DNA of 5,848 nt from Pseudomonadota bacterium (GTDB lineage Bacteria; Pseudomonadota; Gammaproteobacteria; Acidithiobacillales; Acidithiobacillaceae): positions 1 through 5,848 of the forward strand of contig JAKCBU010000083.1 in NCBI GenBank assembly GCA_021839095.1. Direction: 5' to 3'. Shown piece after piece: positions 1 through 5,848 of the stretch; position 1 is the first letter of the stretch, and each line of letters begins with the position of its first letter. The position numbers and the translations under genes are program-made. The notes under the pieces were generated by a model. That model did no database searches. It had not been told where the DNA came from and worked only from the letters and a program-made list of their open reading frames with translations.

Positions 1-750
1 CGTCTCCGGGCGTTTTTCCAGCAATATCCGTCCATCGGCATCCTTGGCCAGAAGGAAACAGACGCAACGCTCGGGCTTCGCGGTCTTGACACGAGCCACC
101 GGCAGGACGTGGCTCCGCCCTTGGGCGCGAGCCATACACGGACCCGCCAATGGACACGCCCCACAACGCGGTTGGCGCGGTGTGCAGATCATGGCACCCA
201 GATCCTGGATGGCTTGATTATAGCTGTGGGCATCGTGCGGTGTCAGAGCGCTGGCCAGTGACCAAAGCCGATGTTGAGTCGCCGTGGCCCGAGGATCGGC
301 GTCTATGGCATGACTGCGGATGAGCACGCGCCGGGCATTGGCATCGAGAATGGCGTGTCTTTGCCCAAAGGCGCTGGCGAGCACCGCGGCCGCAGTGCTC
401 CGCCCCACACCCGGCAAAGTAATGGCCGCATCCAGCGTGTCCGGGAAATGGCCGGCATGGCGTGTCACCACCTCCTGCGCCGCCCGCTGGGCATTGCGGG
501 CACGGGCGTAATAACCCAGTCCGCTCCATAAGGCAAGCACCTGATCCAGCGGTGCTTCCGCCAACGCCTGCCAGTTCGGCAGGACCTGCAGAAAGCGGCC
601 ATAATACGGCTTGACACTATCCACTTGGGTTTGCTGCAGCATGATTTCCGCCAGCCACAGGCGGTAGCTATCCCGGGTCTGGCGCCACGGCAGGTCGTGG
701 CGTCCGTGATGGGCGTACCAGTCCAGCAGCATTTCCGCAAGAGGGATCAA
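1..750 (-). CDS. mutY: Adenine DNA glycosylase MutY (3' part beyond the window)
   Basis: MutY removes adenine mispaired with 8-oxoguanine or guanine, starting base excision repair in the cytoplasm. The 250 visible residues cover the whole catalytic domain and the beginning of the C-terminal NUDIX-like domain that recognises oxoG; the rest runs off the left edge. Visible landmarks: DLPWR near residue 19-23; EIMLQQTQV with the catalytic Glu at 35; GLGYYARARN near 77-86; the helix-hairpin-helix LPGVGRSTA at 112-120; catalytic Asp136 in ILDANARRV; and a [4Fe-4S] set Cys189-X6-Cys196-X2-Cys199-X5-Cys205, the same spacing as in E. coli MutY. I chose the TTG start at 750 because GGAG lies 7 nt upstream and the TTG overlaps the stop of the preceding gene (TTGA), which suggests translational coupling. 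An in-frame ATG at 732 has a poorer ribosome binding site and would sit almost at the DWY motif. No internal stop or frameshift is seen. Confidence 0.96.
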   Translation of the reverse strand, partial: MIPLAEMLLDWYAHHGRHDLPWRQTRDSYRLWLAEIMLQQTQVDSVKPYYGRFLQVLPNWQALAEAPLDQVLALWSGLGYYARARNAQRAAQEVVTRHAGHFPDTLDAAITLPGVGRSTAAAVLASAFGQRHAILDANARRVLIRSHAIDADPRATATQHRLWSLASALTPHDAHSYNQAIQDLGAMICTPRQPRCGACPLAGPCMARAQGRSHVLPVARVKTAKPERCVCFLLAKDADGRILLEKRPET

Positions 751-1988
751 TGGGGCGCTCCGGAAGCAGGACTACGAATCACCAAGTCACGCGCATTGAT
801 CCTCCCCCAACGCAGGTGAGCGACGCGAACGCTGCCGGTCACGGGCCAGTGCGCGGGCAGTGCGGGCAAAAGCGCGGATGGGCCCGTACCGGTCCGGGGG
901 GCGGGCAGGTAATGGTCGAGATCCAAACGCCCCACATGCAGATCGACACGGATCGCCAGCGGTTTCCAGGTTCCCACGATCTGACCCGCCCAAGCACTGC
1001 CATCCATCCGTCCCTGTGCAATGCGCCAGTGCCAATGCGGACCATTCCACTGAAGCGTGCCCGCGGCCGTGAGCCGGCGCAGTGCGTTCGGGCTCGCCAA
1101 CGTCGGTGGGGTCAGCCCCCAGCGCCGAGCCCATTGCGGCAGATGCCGGATAGTGGCCTGGTAGGCCAGATGGCCCTGCAGGGGGGCCCAGCGGAGATCC
1201 GCCGCGCGGATATGGAGGGCGAGATCACGGCCCGCCGCCAGCACACCCTCCCCCAGGATCACATGACGCCGCCGCATGTTCAGGCGCAGCGCCCGCACCC
1301 GTAACCGAGCCTGACGCTGTCCGCTTTCTTGCCAACGAACGAGCAGCGTTGGCACGACAATGTCCCGTGACCCCCGCTGCAGAGCCGGAATCACGACTTG
1401 CAGCAACGCTGGCTCCGCCGGGGTCGCCACTCGCAAAATCATATTGCGGGCGAACACCAGAGGTGCGGGCGCCATTTCAGCGGCAAAGTGCCAGCGCCCA
1501 CCCATATTCCGCCAGTGCCAGTCACCCGCCACCTGGCTGAAGCCCTGCGCCACCACCCGCCCATTGAGGGCGGTAACGGACAGGGCGTGCCCAGCCACCG
1601 CCGGCCAGCGCAATGCCCCGTTGTGGACGACCATTTCGCCGGGCCAGGGAAACGCTTTCGCCCCGGTGCTGCCGACACCCCGCCATGGCCCATCCAGTGT
1701 CGGCGCATCCAACGTGATCTTCTGGATCTGCAATTGCCCGCGCAGGAGGCGGGACCAGGGCAGGACGATGATCAACCGGTTTACGCTGAACCAGGGCCGC
1801 GCCTCGATACCGACACGCAAACCCAGCACCGTGATCCGCACGGTCTTCTTCCCCCAATATATCTGGGGGCCGGCGGCAAGATGAACGGGTTGCCGCAAGC
1901 GGGCGCCCAACACGCCTTCCAGGACATAGCGGGGACCACCGAAGAACCAGAAAAAGACACCGCCCAGCGCGAGGAAGGCCAATGTCAC
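747..1988 (-). CDS. AsmA-like membrane-anchored protein, short form
   Basis: The 413-residue product begins with a hydrophobic segment (about residues 1-16), followed by a layout like the AsmA N-terminus: a short basic amphipathic stretch, an IEARPWFSVNRLIIVLPW-type beta pattern (61-78), then LLRGQLQIQKITLDAP (81-96). The remainder is rich in alternating hydrophobic residues and Trp/Arg, as expected for the elongated beta-taco fold of the AsmA superfamily. E. coli AsmA-type proteins are anchored in the inner membrane, project into the periplasm and are linked to outer-membrane and phospholipid homeostasis. The end (LDLDHYLP at 355-362, then GSVRVAHLRWGRINARDLVIRS at about 385-406) resembles the entry to the conserved AsmA C-terminal module, but the protein stops there, well short of the roughly 617 residues of E. 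coli AsmA. The start is uncertain: GTG at 1988 is the best standard codon, but the frame stays open upstream to 2042 and encodes a basic stretch (ARRAPRRIWASVL) that would suit a membrane anchor. It starts 34 nt after ptsI and overlaps mutY by four bases. The family call is by pattern recognition; exact function unknown. Confidence 0.75.
   Translation of the reverse strand: MTLAFLALGGVFFWFFGGPRYVLEGVLGARLRQPVHLAAGPQIYWGKKTVRITVLGLRVGIEARPWFSVNRLIIVLPWSRLLRGQLQIQKITLDAPTLDGPWRGVGSTGAKAFPWPGEMVVHNGALRWPAVAGHALSVTALNGRVVAQGFSQVAGDWHWRNMGGRWHFAAEMAPAPLVFARNMILRVATPAEPALLQVVIPALQRGSRDIVVPTLLVRWQESGQRQARLRVRALRLNMRRRHVILGEGVLAAGRDLALHIRAADLRWAPLQGHLAYQATIRHLPQWARRWGLTPPTLASPNALRRLTAAGTLQWNGPHWHWRIAQGRMDGSAWAGQIVGTWKPLAIRVDLHVGRLDLDHYLPAPRTGTGPSALLPALPAHWPVTGSVRVAHLRWGRINARDLVIRSPASGAPH
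758..761 (-). promoter_or_regulatory. Ribosome binding site of mutY
   Basis: GGAG on the minus strand lies 7 nt upstream of the TTG codon at 750 and inside the last codons of the AsmA-like gene. This optimal spacing decides the mutY start in favour of TTG over the ATG at 732. The site is seen directly; its use is inferred. Confidence 0.6.
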
Positions 1989-2022
1989 CAGAACAGACGC
2001 CCATATCCGGCGCGGGGCCCGC

Positions 2023-3735
2023 CTAGCTATGCCCGATCCCCATCAATACCGACTCTTCTCCAGCCAGAAGACGGGCGGCCAGAATTTCCGCCTCGGCGAT
2101 GGAGGTTTGCCGAATCACCTCCTTGACCTCGGGAATGGCACCGGAATACATGCTGAACTCCCGCAATCCCAATCCCAGCAGCAGCGCCGTGTAGGCTGGA
2201 TTGGCCGCCATCTCGCCACACATGGCCACGGGAATACCCCGCGCATGGCCTGCCGCTATGGTGTGCCGGATCATCGCCAGCACACCGACATGCAAGGGGT
2301 CGAACAGGTCATTGACATCATCATCGCCACGATCCACCGCTAACGCGTATTGGATCAGATCGTTGGTGCCAATGGAAAAAAAATCCACCCGCCCGGCGAA
2401 ATAATGGGCCGCCACCGCCACGGCAGGCACTTCCACCATGATGCCCATGGGCATATGGGGGTCACAGGAGCGTCCTTCGGCCTGCAGCTCCGCCTGCAGT
2501 TCACTCACCAGCGCACGGGTTTGCAGCAACTGGCCCATGCTGCTGAGCATGGGCAGCATCAGACGCACCGGCCCCAAAGCCGAGGCGCGGAGGATGGCGC
2601 GCAGATGCGGTCGAAACCATTCCGGACGACGCAGACAAAGACGCAATCCCCGCAAACCAAGGGCGGGATTGAGCGCAACGTGCAACCCGGCATCATCATC
2701 ACGCAGGCCCTTGTCAGCGCCGATGTCGAGAGAGCGGATCGTCACGGGCGCGCCACGCATTTGTTCGACCACATGGGCAAAGGCGTGGAACTGCTCTTCC
2801 TCATCGGGGATATCCGGGCGGTTCATGAAGAGAAACTCGCTGCGATAAAGGCCGACGCCATCCGCATTGATCCGCTTGACCAGGGTGGTATCGTCCGGCA
2901 ACTCAATGTTGGCACGCAGATGGATATGCACACCGTCCACCGTCACCGCCGGCAGGTCACGCTGTTCTTCCAGCAGGCGCCGGCGCCGTTGCCGTTGCTC
3001 CTGCAGTGCCCGGTACTGCCGCAGCGTCGCCGCATCCGGTGCGGCCAGCAGGATGCCTTGGTCACCATCGACGATAAGGGTGTCTCCGCTCCGCAGGAGG
3101 CGGGTCGCCGAGTGTGTGCCGACTACGGCGGGGAGCCCCAGGCTCCGGGCCAGGATAGCCGCGTGCGAGTTTGCCGCACCGAAGTCGGTCACCCAGGCCA
3201 ACGCCTTGTCCTGTTTCATCAGGACCGTGTCCGCGGGCGTCAACTCCTCGGCAATGATGATTCGGCCCTCCGGGGTCTGTAACACGGGAGCCTGCACACC
3301 GACCAGATGGCGCAACACCCGGTCCGTGACCTGAATGATGTCTTCCCGTTTGGCGCGCAGATAAGCATCTTCCATACGGTCGAAAATTGCCAGCAGCCGT
3401 TCCTTCTCCATATGGACCGCCCAGGCCGCATTACGACGATCCTCGCGAATGGACCGCAGGGGCCTCTCGCGCAGGGCGGGATCGTCCAACATCAACAGGT
3501 GAGCGTCGATAAAGAGGTGCGTGTCTTGTGGGGCATCGCCGGGAATGGCGTCGCGGACACGCAGTAATTCATCCCGGGCGCAACTCAATGCATTGCGCAG
3601 ACGGAGCACCTCCGATTCGACCAGTTCGGGGACCAGGAGATGCTCGGGGATGTCGAGCGCGGTCGACTCCAGTACCAGCGCCGTGCCGATAGCAATGCCA
3701 CCGGAAGCGCCAATCCCCGCCAGTTCAAAACTCAT
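2023..3735 (-). CDS. ptsI: PTS Enzyme I (phosphoenolpyruvate-protein phosphotransferase)
   Basis: EI is the cytoplasmic entry enzyme of the phosphotransferase system: it autophosphorylates on a histidine with PEP and passes the phosphate to HPr. The 570-residue length is usual for EI (E. coli 575). Seen in order: an N-terminal start typical of EI (GIGASGGIAIG, 7-17); the helical HPr-binding region; the swivel-domain motif ANSHAAILARSLGLPAVVGT with phospho-accepting His191; and the C-terminal PEP-binding barrel with GLYRSEFLFM (Arg298), IRSLDIGADK (Arg334), NPALGLRGLR (Arg362), EVP with Glu435, SIGTNDLIQY (Asn458, Asp459), AVDRG (Arg469) and MCGEMA with Cys506. These match E. coli R296, R332, E431, N454, D455, R465 and C502 by near-constant offset. 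The ATG at 3735 overlaps the ptsH stop (ATGA) and follows a GGTGA ribosome binding site. His191 sits in a GAAN context where E. coli has GGRT, a conservative variant. The enzyme looks complete and active. Confidence 0.97.
   Translation of the reverse strand: MSFELAGIGASGGIAIGTALVLESTALDIPEHLLVPELVESEVLRLRNALSCARDELLRVRDAIPGDAPQDTHLFIDAHLLMLDDPALRERPLRSIREDRRNAAWAVHMEKERLLAIFDRMEDAYLRAKREDIIQVTDRVLRHLVGVQAPVLQTPEGRIIIAEELTPADTVLMKQDKALAWVTDFGAANSHAAILARSLGLPAVVGTHSATRLLRSGDTLIVDGDQGILLAAPDAATLRQYRALQEQRQRRRRLLEEQRDLPAVTVDGVHIHLRANIELPDDTTLVKRINADGVGLYRSEFLFMNRPDIPDEEEQFHAFAHVVEQMRGAPVTIRSLDIGADKGLRDDDAGLHVALNPALGLRGLRLCLRRPEWFRPHLRAILRASALGPVRLMLPMLSSMGQLLQTRALVSELQAELQAEGRSCDPHMPMGIMVEVPAVAVAAHYFAGRVDFFSIGTNDLIQYALAVDRGDDDVNDLFDPLHVGVLAMIRHTIAAGHARGIPVAMCGEMAANPAYTALLLGLGLREFSMYSGAIPEVKEVIRQTSIAEAEILAARLLAGEESVLMGIGHS
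2533..2554 (-). repeat. Perfect 9-bp inverted repeat inside ptsI
   Basis: GCCCATGCT and AGCATGGGC are perfect reverse complements separated by four bases. In the mRNA they could form a 9-bp stem with a four-base loop (CAGC). They encode PMLSSMG near residue 395-401 of Enzyme I, a conserved part of the PEP-binding barrel, so the symmetry may be a by-product of protein constraint. No U-run follows, so it is not an intrinsic terminator. Confidence 0.5.
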
Positions 3736-4004
3736 GCTTCCTCACCAAAACGATCCGCCGCGAGTGCGAGCAAGGCGGCGGCACAGGCCTGCTCTCCCTC
3801 ACCGTCCGTTTCCAAAGTCAAGATCGTCCCTTGTGCCGCGGCGAGCGTCATCAACCCCATGATGCTCTTGCCACTCACCCGATGCCCATTGCGTTCCAGC
3901 CAAACCGCGCACGGATAACGCGCGGAAAGACTGACAAACTTGGCGGAGGGCCGTGCGTGCAAACCCAGTTGGTTGATGATGGGGTATTCTACGCGTAGGG
4001 TCAT
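3732..4004 (-). CDS. ptsH: Phosphocarrier protein HPr
   Basis: HPr is the small cytoplasmic phosphocarrier between Enzyme I and EIIA proteins. The 90-residue length is normal. LGLHARPSAKF carries His16, the residue phosphorylated by EI, in the classic G-L-H-A-R-P context. SGKSIMGLMTLAAAQGT carries Ser47, equivalent to B. subtilis HPr Ser46, the target of HPr kinase/phosphorylase; the partner gene hprK lies at the right end of the same cluster. Both regulatory residues are therefore intact. The start ATG at 4004 is preceded by GAGAGG with a rather long spacer of about 10 nt. The stop overlaps the ptsI start. Unlike most junctions here, a gap of about 98 bp separates ptsH from the upstream EIIA gene, so ptsHI might have its own control. 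Confidence 0.97.
   Translation of the reverse strand: MTLRVEYPIINQLGLHARPSAKFVSLSARYPCAVWLERNGHRVSGKSIMGLMTLAAAQGTILTLETDGEGEQACAAALLALAADRFGEEA
3742..3746 (-). promoter_or_regulatory. Ribosome binding site of ptsI
   Basis: GGTGA on the minus strand, 6 nt upstream of the ptsI ATG at 3735 and inside the last codons of ptsH. It matches the 3' part of the anti-Shine-Dalgarno target and supports coupled translation of HPr and EI through the ATGA overlap. Confidence 0.45.
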
Positions 4005-4103
4005 GGGGCGCTGGCCTCTCCTTGGGCTACCGGAAACCGTGGTCGTGTACGATTTCTGAGCATAGCGCGCGGCGGCGCCCCGAGCCAGAGGCGGGAGCGC
4101 GGA
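4005..4103 (-). promoter_or_regulatory. EIIA-ptsH intergenic region, possible promoter and hairpin
   Basis: This is the only sizeable non-coding gap between genes in the window. Just after the EIIA stop, minus-strand bases 4100-4092 and 4082-4075 can pair as an 8-bp GC-rich stem with one bulged C and a 9-nt loop; no U-run follows, so it is not a standard terminator. Downstream, CTGGCT (4088-4083) and TATGCT (4064-4059), 18 nt apart, are a weak match to a sigma-70 promoter (3/6 and 4/6) that could give ptsHI separate transcription. Near the ptsH start lies GAGAGG. The hairpin and promoter overlap, so both are weak suggestions. No sigma-54 box was recognised. Confidence 0.25.
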
Positions 4104-4520
4104 TCAGTCCGGTGGCGACACTTGGGCATCGCGATGTGCCAGGATATCCACAATACCCTCCATCCCGCCCTCCATGGCCCCGCGGCGGGCAGCCGCCAGT
4201 CCTTCACCGCGCCGCGACAGGGCACGCAGCAGCATGGCCAGATTCAAACCGCTCACCGCCGCCACCCGACCCTCCGGCAGTATGGCGGGGATAAGGTTGG
4301 CGGGAGTCGCGCCATAGAGATCGTTGAGAATCAAGATGCCGTCGTCCTCTCCCAAATTCTCCAACAGACTCCACAGGCGGCGACGGCCCGCTTCCGGGGC
4401 TTGATCCGGGAGGACTTCCAGAACCACCAGCGCGGGCGGGAGCGTACCGAAAATATGCCGGAGTGCCGCCGCAAAAGCCTCACCCAGTCCCGCGTGGGTC
4501 AGAAGCACAATGGTAATCAT
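4104..4520 (-). CDS. PTS EIIA component, mannose/fructose (Man) family
   Basis: A single-domain 138-residue cytoplasmic EIIA of the mannose family. MITIVLLTHAGLGEAF places the predicted phospho-accepting His at residue 9 (E. coli ManX His10), and ILNDLYGATPANL supplies Asp67, corresponding to E. coli ManX Asp67 beside the active site. The following VAAVSGLNLAMLLRAL is typical of the family. It would receive phosphate from HPr His16. No EIIB domain is fused, and no EIIB, EIIC or EIID gene follows, so a regulatory role is more likely than sugar import; this is inference from context. The ATG at 4520 overlaps the rapZ stop (ATGA), so translation is probably coupled and no strong Shine-Dalgarno is needed (only a weak GAGA upstream). 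Confidence 0.93.
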   Translation of the reverse strand: MITIVLLTHAGLGEAFAAALRHIFGTLPPALVVLEVLPDQAPEAGRRRLWSLLENLGEDDGILILNDLYGATPANLIPAILPEGRVAAVSGLNLAMLLRALSRRGEGLAAARRGAMEGGMEGIVDILAHRDAQVSPPD

Positions 4521-5419
4521 GACAGCGTCTCGGTAATGTCGAGCTCCCGATGCTGCACCAGAACACGCTGCCCCATCCCCGCAAGTTCCTGGGCCAAAGC
4601 CTCCACCATGTACACACTGCGATGCTGACCGCCCGTACAGCCCAGAGAAACCGTCACATAGTTTCGATGCTCCTGCGCAAACGGCGCGAGCCAGCCCTGC
4701 AGAAAAGCCCGCAAGGAGTGAAAAGCACTCACCGCCTCCGGCGACCGGGCCAAAAAATCGCGGACCGCGACATCCCGCCCGGTGAGCCCCCGCAACGCAG
4801 GATCGTAGTGGGGATTGGGCAGCGCGCGTAGATCGAAAACAAAGTCGGAATCCAGAGGAATGCCCTTTTTATAGGCAAAGGATTGCAGTAACAGGACCAA
4901 GCCCCCGTAGTGCCGCGACGCCAGACTCCACGCCTGGACCCGCAGGCGCAACTGATGCGTATTGATCTGCGAGGTGTCCAGTCGTTTGTCCGCGACGTCA
5001 GCCAGGAGTTGCACCATCTCGCGTTCACGTCGTAACACCGTGAGCAGTGATTCGCCCAGCGCGGGCGCCAAATCGTCCGTAAGAGGATGACGTCGGCGCG
5101 TCTCGCTGAAGCGGCGCAGCAATGTGCCCTCGTCCGCCTCCAGAAAGAGGATGCGCGGGCGCAGCGCATGGCGTTCGCGCAGTTCGATCAGGGCCTGAGG
5201 CAATGCCGCCAGGAATTCCCGGTTGCGCACATCGATACTCACGGCGGCGAGCATGGAACAGGCATCGCGCCGTGCGAGTTGACCACCAAAATCCACCAGC
5301 AAGGTAGCGGGCAGGTTGTCGACACAGTAGTAGCCCTGATCCTCCAACGCTTGCAGTACCGTGGATTTTCCCGAACCCGACAGACCGCTGACGAGGATGA
5401 AATCTTGCTGCGGCATCAC
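4517..5419 (-). CDS. rapZ: RapZ family nucleotide-binding protein (YvcJ/YhbJ)
   Basis: Full-length 300-residue member of the RapZ/YvcJ P-loop family (E. coli 284 residues). The Walker A loop GLSGSGKST is at 12-20, followed by the family motif GYYCVDNLP at 29-37. The C-terminal domain shows NPHYDPALRGLTGRD and GCTGGQHRSVYMVEAL (from 260), the family signature. In E. coli, RapZ binds the small RNAs GlmY and GlmZ and guides RNase E to GlmZ, thereby controlling glmS and amino-sugar synthesis. Here the residues aligning with the E. coli RNA-binding quartet K270, K281, R282, K283 are Q284, I295, T296 and E297, and the tail is not basic, so the sRNA role may not be conserved. The start could be GTG at 5419, overlapping the hprK stop (GTGA), or ATG at 5416 (TGATG); GGAG lies upstream with 7 nt spacing to the ATG. 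Adjacency to hprK and PTS genes is a common arrangement. Confidence 0.95.
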   Translation of the reverse strand: MMPQQDFILVSGLSGSGKSTVLQALEDQGYYCVDNLPATLLVDFGGQLARRDACSMLAAVSIDVRNREFLAALPQALIELRERHALRPRILFLEADEGTLLRRFSETRRRHPLTDDLAPALGESLLTVLRREREMVQLLADVADKRLDTSQINTHQLRLRVQAWSLASRHYGGLVLLLQSFAYKKGIPLDSDFVFDLRALPNPHYDPALRGLTGRDVAVRDFLARSPEAVSAFHSLRAFLQGWLAPFAQEHRNYVTVSLGCTGGQHRSVYMVEALAQELAGMGQRVLVQHRELDITETLS

Positions 5420-5848
5420 GCCTCTCCAGTACTCCGTCTGACTTGCGCCTCAAAATCTGCCAGCATGTCGCCGCCGGACTCCTTCACATACTGACTGCGC
5501 GCCGCGGCCTCGACCAGCACCGCCAGGTTGCGTGCCGCCGATACGGGCAAACGCAGCCGCGTCAATTGGGTTCCGAGGATGTCCATATGATCGACTTTGC
5601 CCTGCAGACGATCGATATCGGCCATTTCCATATCGCGCATATCCTTGATCTCGACCACCAGACGAATGCGTTTTGAACGCACGATGGCGGCCGCGCCAAA
5701 AAACTCGCGGATGTTGATAATACCCAGACCGCGCACTTCCAGAAAATTACGCAACTGTGCCGGGCAGTGCCCAGTCAATACATTCGGCGCCTCGCGGATA
5801 CAAAGCACACTATCGTCGGCCACCAGTCGATGACCACGGCTCACCAGT
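5416..5848 (-). CDS. hprK: HPr kinase/phosphorylase, C-terminal part (5' end beyond the window)
   Basis: About 143 C-terminal residues of the bifunctional HPr kinase/phosphorylase, which phosphorylates HPr on its regulatory serine using ATP or pyrophosphate and reverses the reaction with phosphate. The visible part starts at SRGHRLVADDSV, matching the HGHRLVADD segment after the P-loop, and continues with LRNFLEVRGLGIINIREFFGA, the strongly conserved HprK signature including RGLGIIN. RLRLPVSAARNLAVLVEAAA corresponds to the IPVRPGRNLAVIIEVAA segment of the catalytic core; SAARN in place of RPGRN is a modest deviation. The Walker A loop and the N-terminal domain lie outside the window, so their integrity cannot be judged. 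The stop overlaps the rapZ GTG. The presumed target, Ser47 of HPr, is encoded three genes downstream, so the regulatory pair is physically linked. Confidence 0.96.
   Translation of the reverse strand, partial: LVSRGHRLVADDSVLCIREAPNVLTGHCPAQLRNFLEVRGLGIINIREFFGAAAIVRSKRIRLVVEIKDMRDMEMADIDRLQGKVDHMDILGTQLTRLRLPVSAARNLAVLVEAAARSQYVKESGGDMLADFEAQVRRSTGEA
5423..5426 (-). promoter_or_regulatory. Ribosome binding site of rapZ
   Basis: GGAG within minus-strand CTGGAGAGGC lies 4 nt before the GTG at 5419 and 7 nt before the ATG at 5416, inside the last codons of hprK. The spacing slightly favours the ATG, which would shorten RapZ by one residue. Confidence 0.45.

Noticed and set aside
186..191. Possible missing or altered residues in Enzyme I around His191 (GAAN instead of GGRT)
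   Set aside because: Ala and Asn are tolerated at these positions in the family as far as I know, and every other catalytic residue is present, so this is not evidence of inactivation. Positions given are residue numbers of Enzyme I.
465..740. Minus-strand 91-codon open frame at the mutY start
   Set aside because: It is out of frame with MutY, which is clearly coding here through DLPWR, EIMLQQTQV and GLGYYARARN.
1851..1869. Inverted repeat CCCCCA-ATATATC-TGGGGG, possible hairpin
   Set aside because: It is a 6-bp stem inside the AsmA-like coding region (encoding PQIYWG) with no U-run or gene boundary nearby; easily chance.
1522..2004. Minus-strand open frame starting with an ATG at 2004, offset from the AsmA-like frame
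   Set aside because: It has a better start codon, but its translation is Arg/Gly/Pro-rich and loses the membrane anchor and AsmA pattern after the first residues, so it is a shadow frame.
1398..2126. Plus-strand open frame of 242 codons opposite the AsmA-like gene and the end of ptsI
   Set aside because: It is antisense to two better-supported genes, spans their junction, and the product is Pro/Arg/His-rich without recognisable domains.
2350..3282. Long plus-strand open frame of 310 codons opposite ptsI
   Set aside because: It lies entirely antisense to the clearly conserved Enzyme I gene, and its translation is low-complexity His/Gln/Arg-rich with no family pattern. Long antisense frames are expected in GC-rich coding DNA.

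Overview
The window is a gene-dense, GC-rich proteobacterial chromosome segment in which every supportable gene lies on the minus strand. Transcription runs from the right edge to the left: hprK (its 5' part lies beyond the right edge), rapZ, a mannose-family EIIA gene, ptsH, ptsI, an AsmA-like membrane-anchored gene and mutY (its 3' part lies beyond the left edge). HPr kinase/phosphorylase next to rapZ, a lone EIIA-Man, HPr and EI is typical of proteobacteria with an incomplete, regulatory PTS, such as Betaproteobacteria and Acidithiobacillia. My best guess is Acidithiobacillus or a betaproteobacterium, inferred from gene content and GC richness and not proven.

Right part (about 3732-5848): this is the regulatory PTS cluster. 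The C-terminal half of HprK overlaps rapZ by four bases (GTGA). rapZ overlaps the EIIA gene by four bases (ATGA). About 98 bp of non-coding sequence separate EIIA from ptsH, the only real gap in the window. ptsH overlaps ptsI by four bases (ATGA).

Middle (2023-3735): ptsI encodes a full-length Enzyme I with all catalytic landmarks. EI would take phosphate from PEP and pass it to HPr His16 and on to EIIA His9. HprK would phosphorylate or dephosphorylate HPr Ser47. No EIIB or EIIC permease component is visible, so the chain probably ends in regulation and not in sugar uptake.

Left part (1-1988): an AsmA-like protein with an N-terminal membrane anchor follows ptsI after a short gap. Its start codon is unclear, and its C-terminus seems to stop inside the region that usually leads into the conserved AsmA C-terminal domain. 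Its stop codon overlaps the TTG start of mutY (TTGA). MutY keeps its catalytic residues and the four cysteines of its iron-sulfur cluster.

The region reads as an ordinary conserved housekeeping and regulatory cluster. I found no tRNA, rRNA, CRISPR array, insertion sequence or other mobile element. The points most worth a second look are the loss of the basic RNA-binding tail in RapZ, the shortened AsmA-like protein, its unclear start, and the EIIA-ptsH gap.
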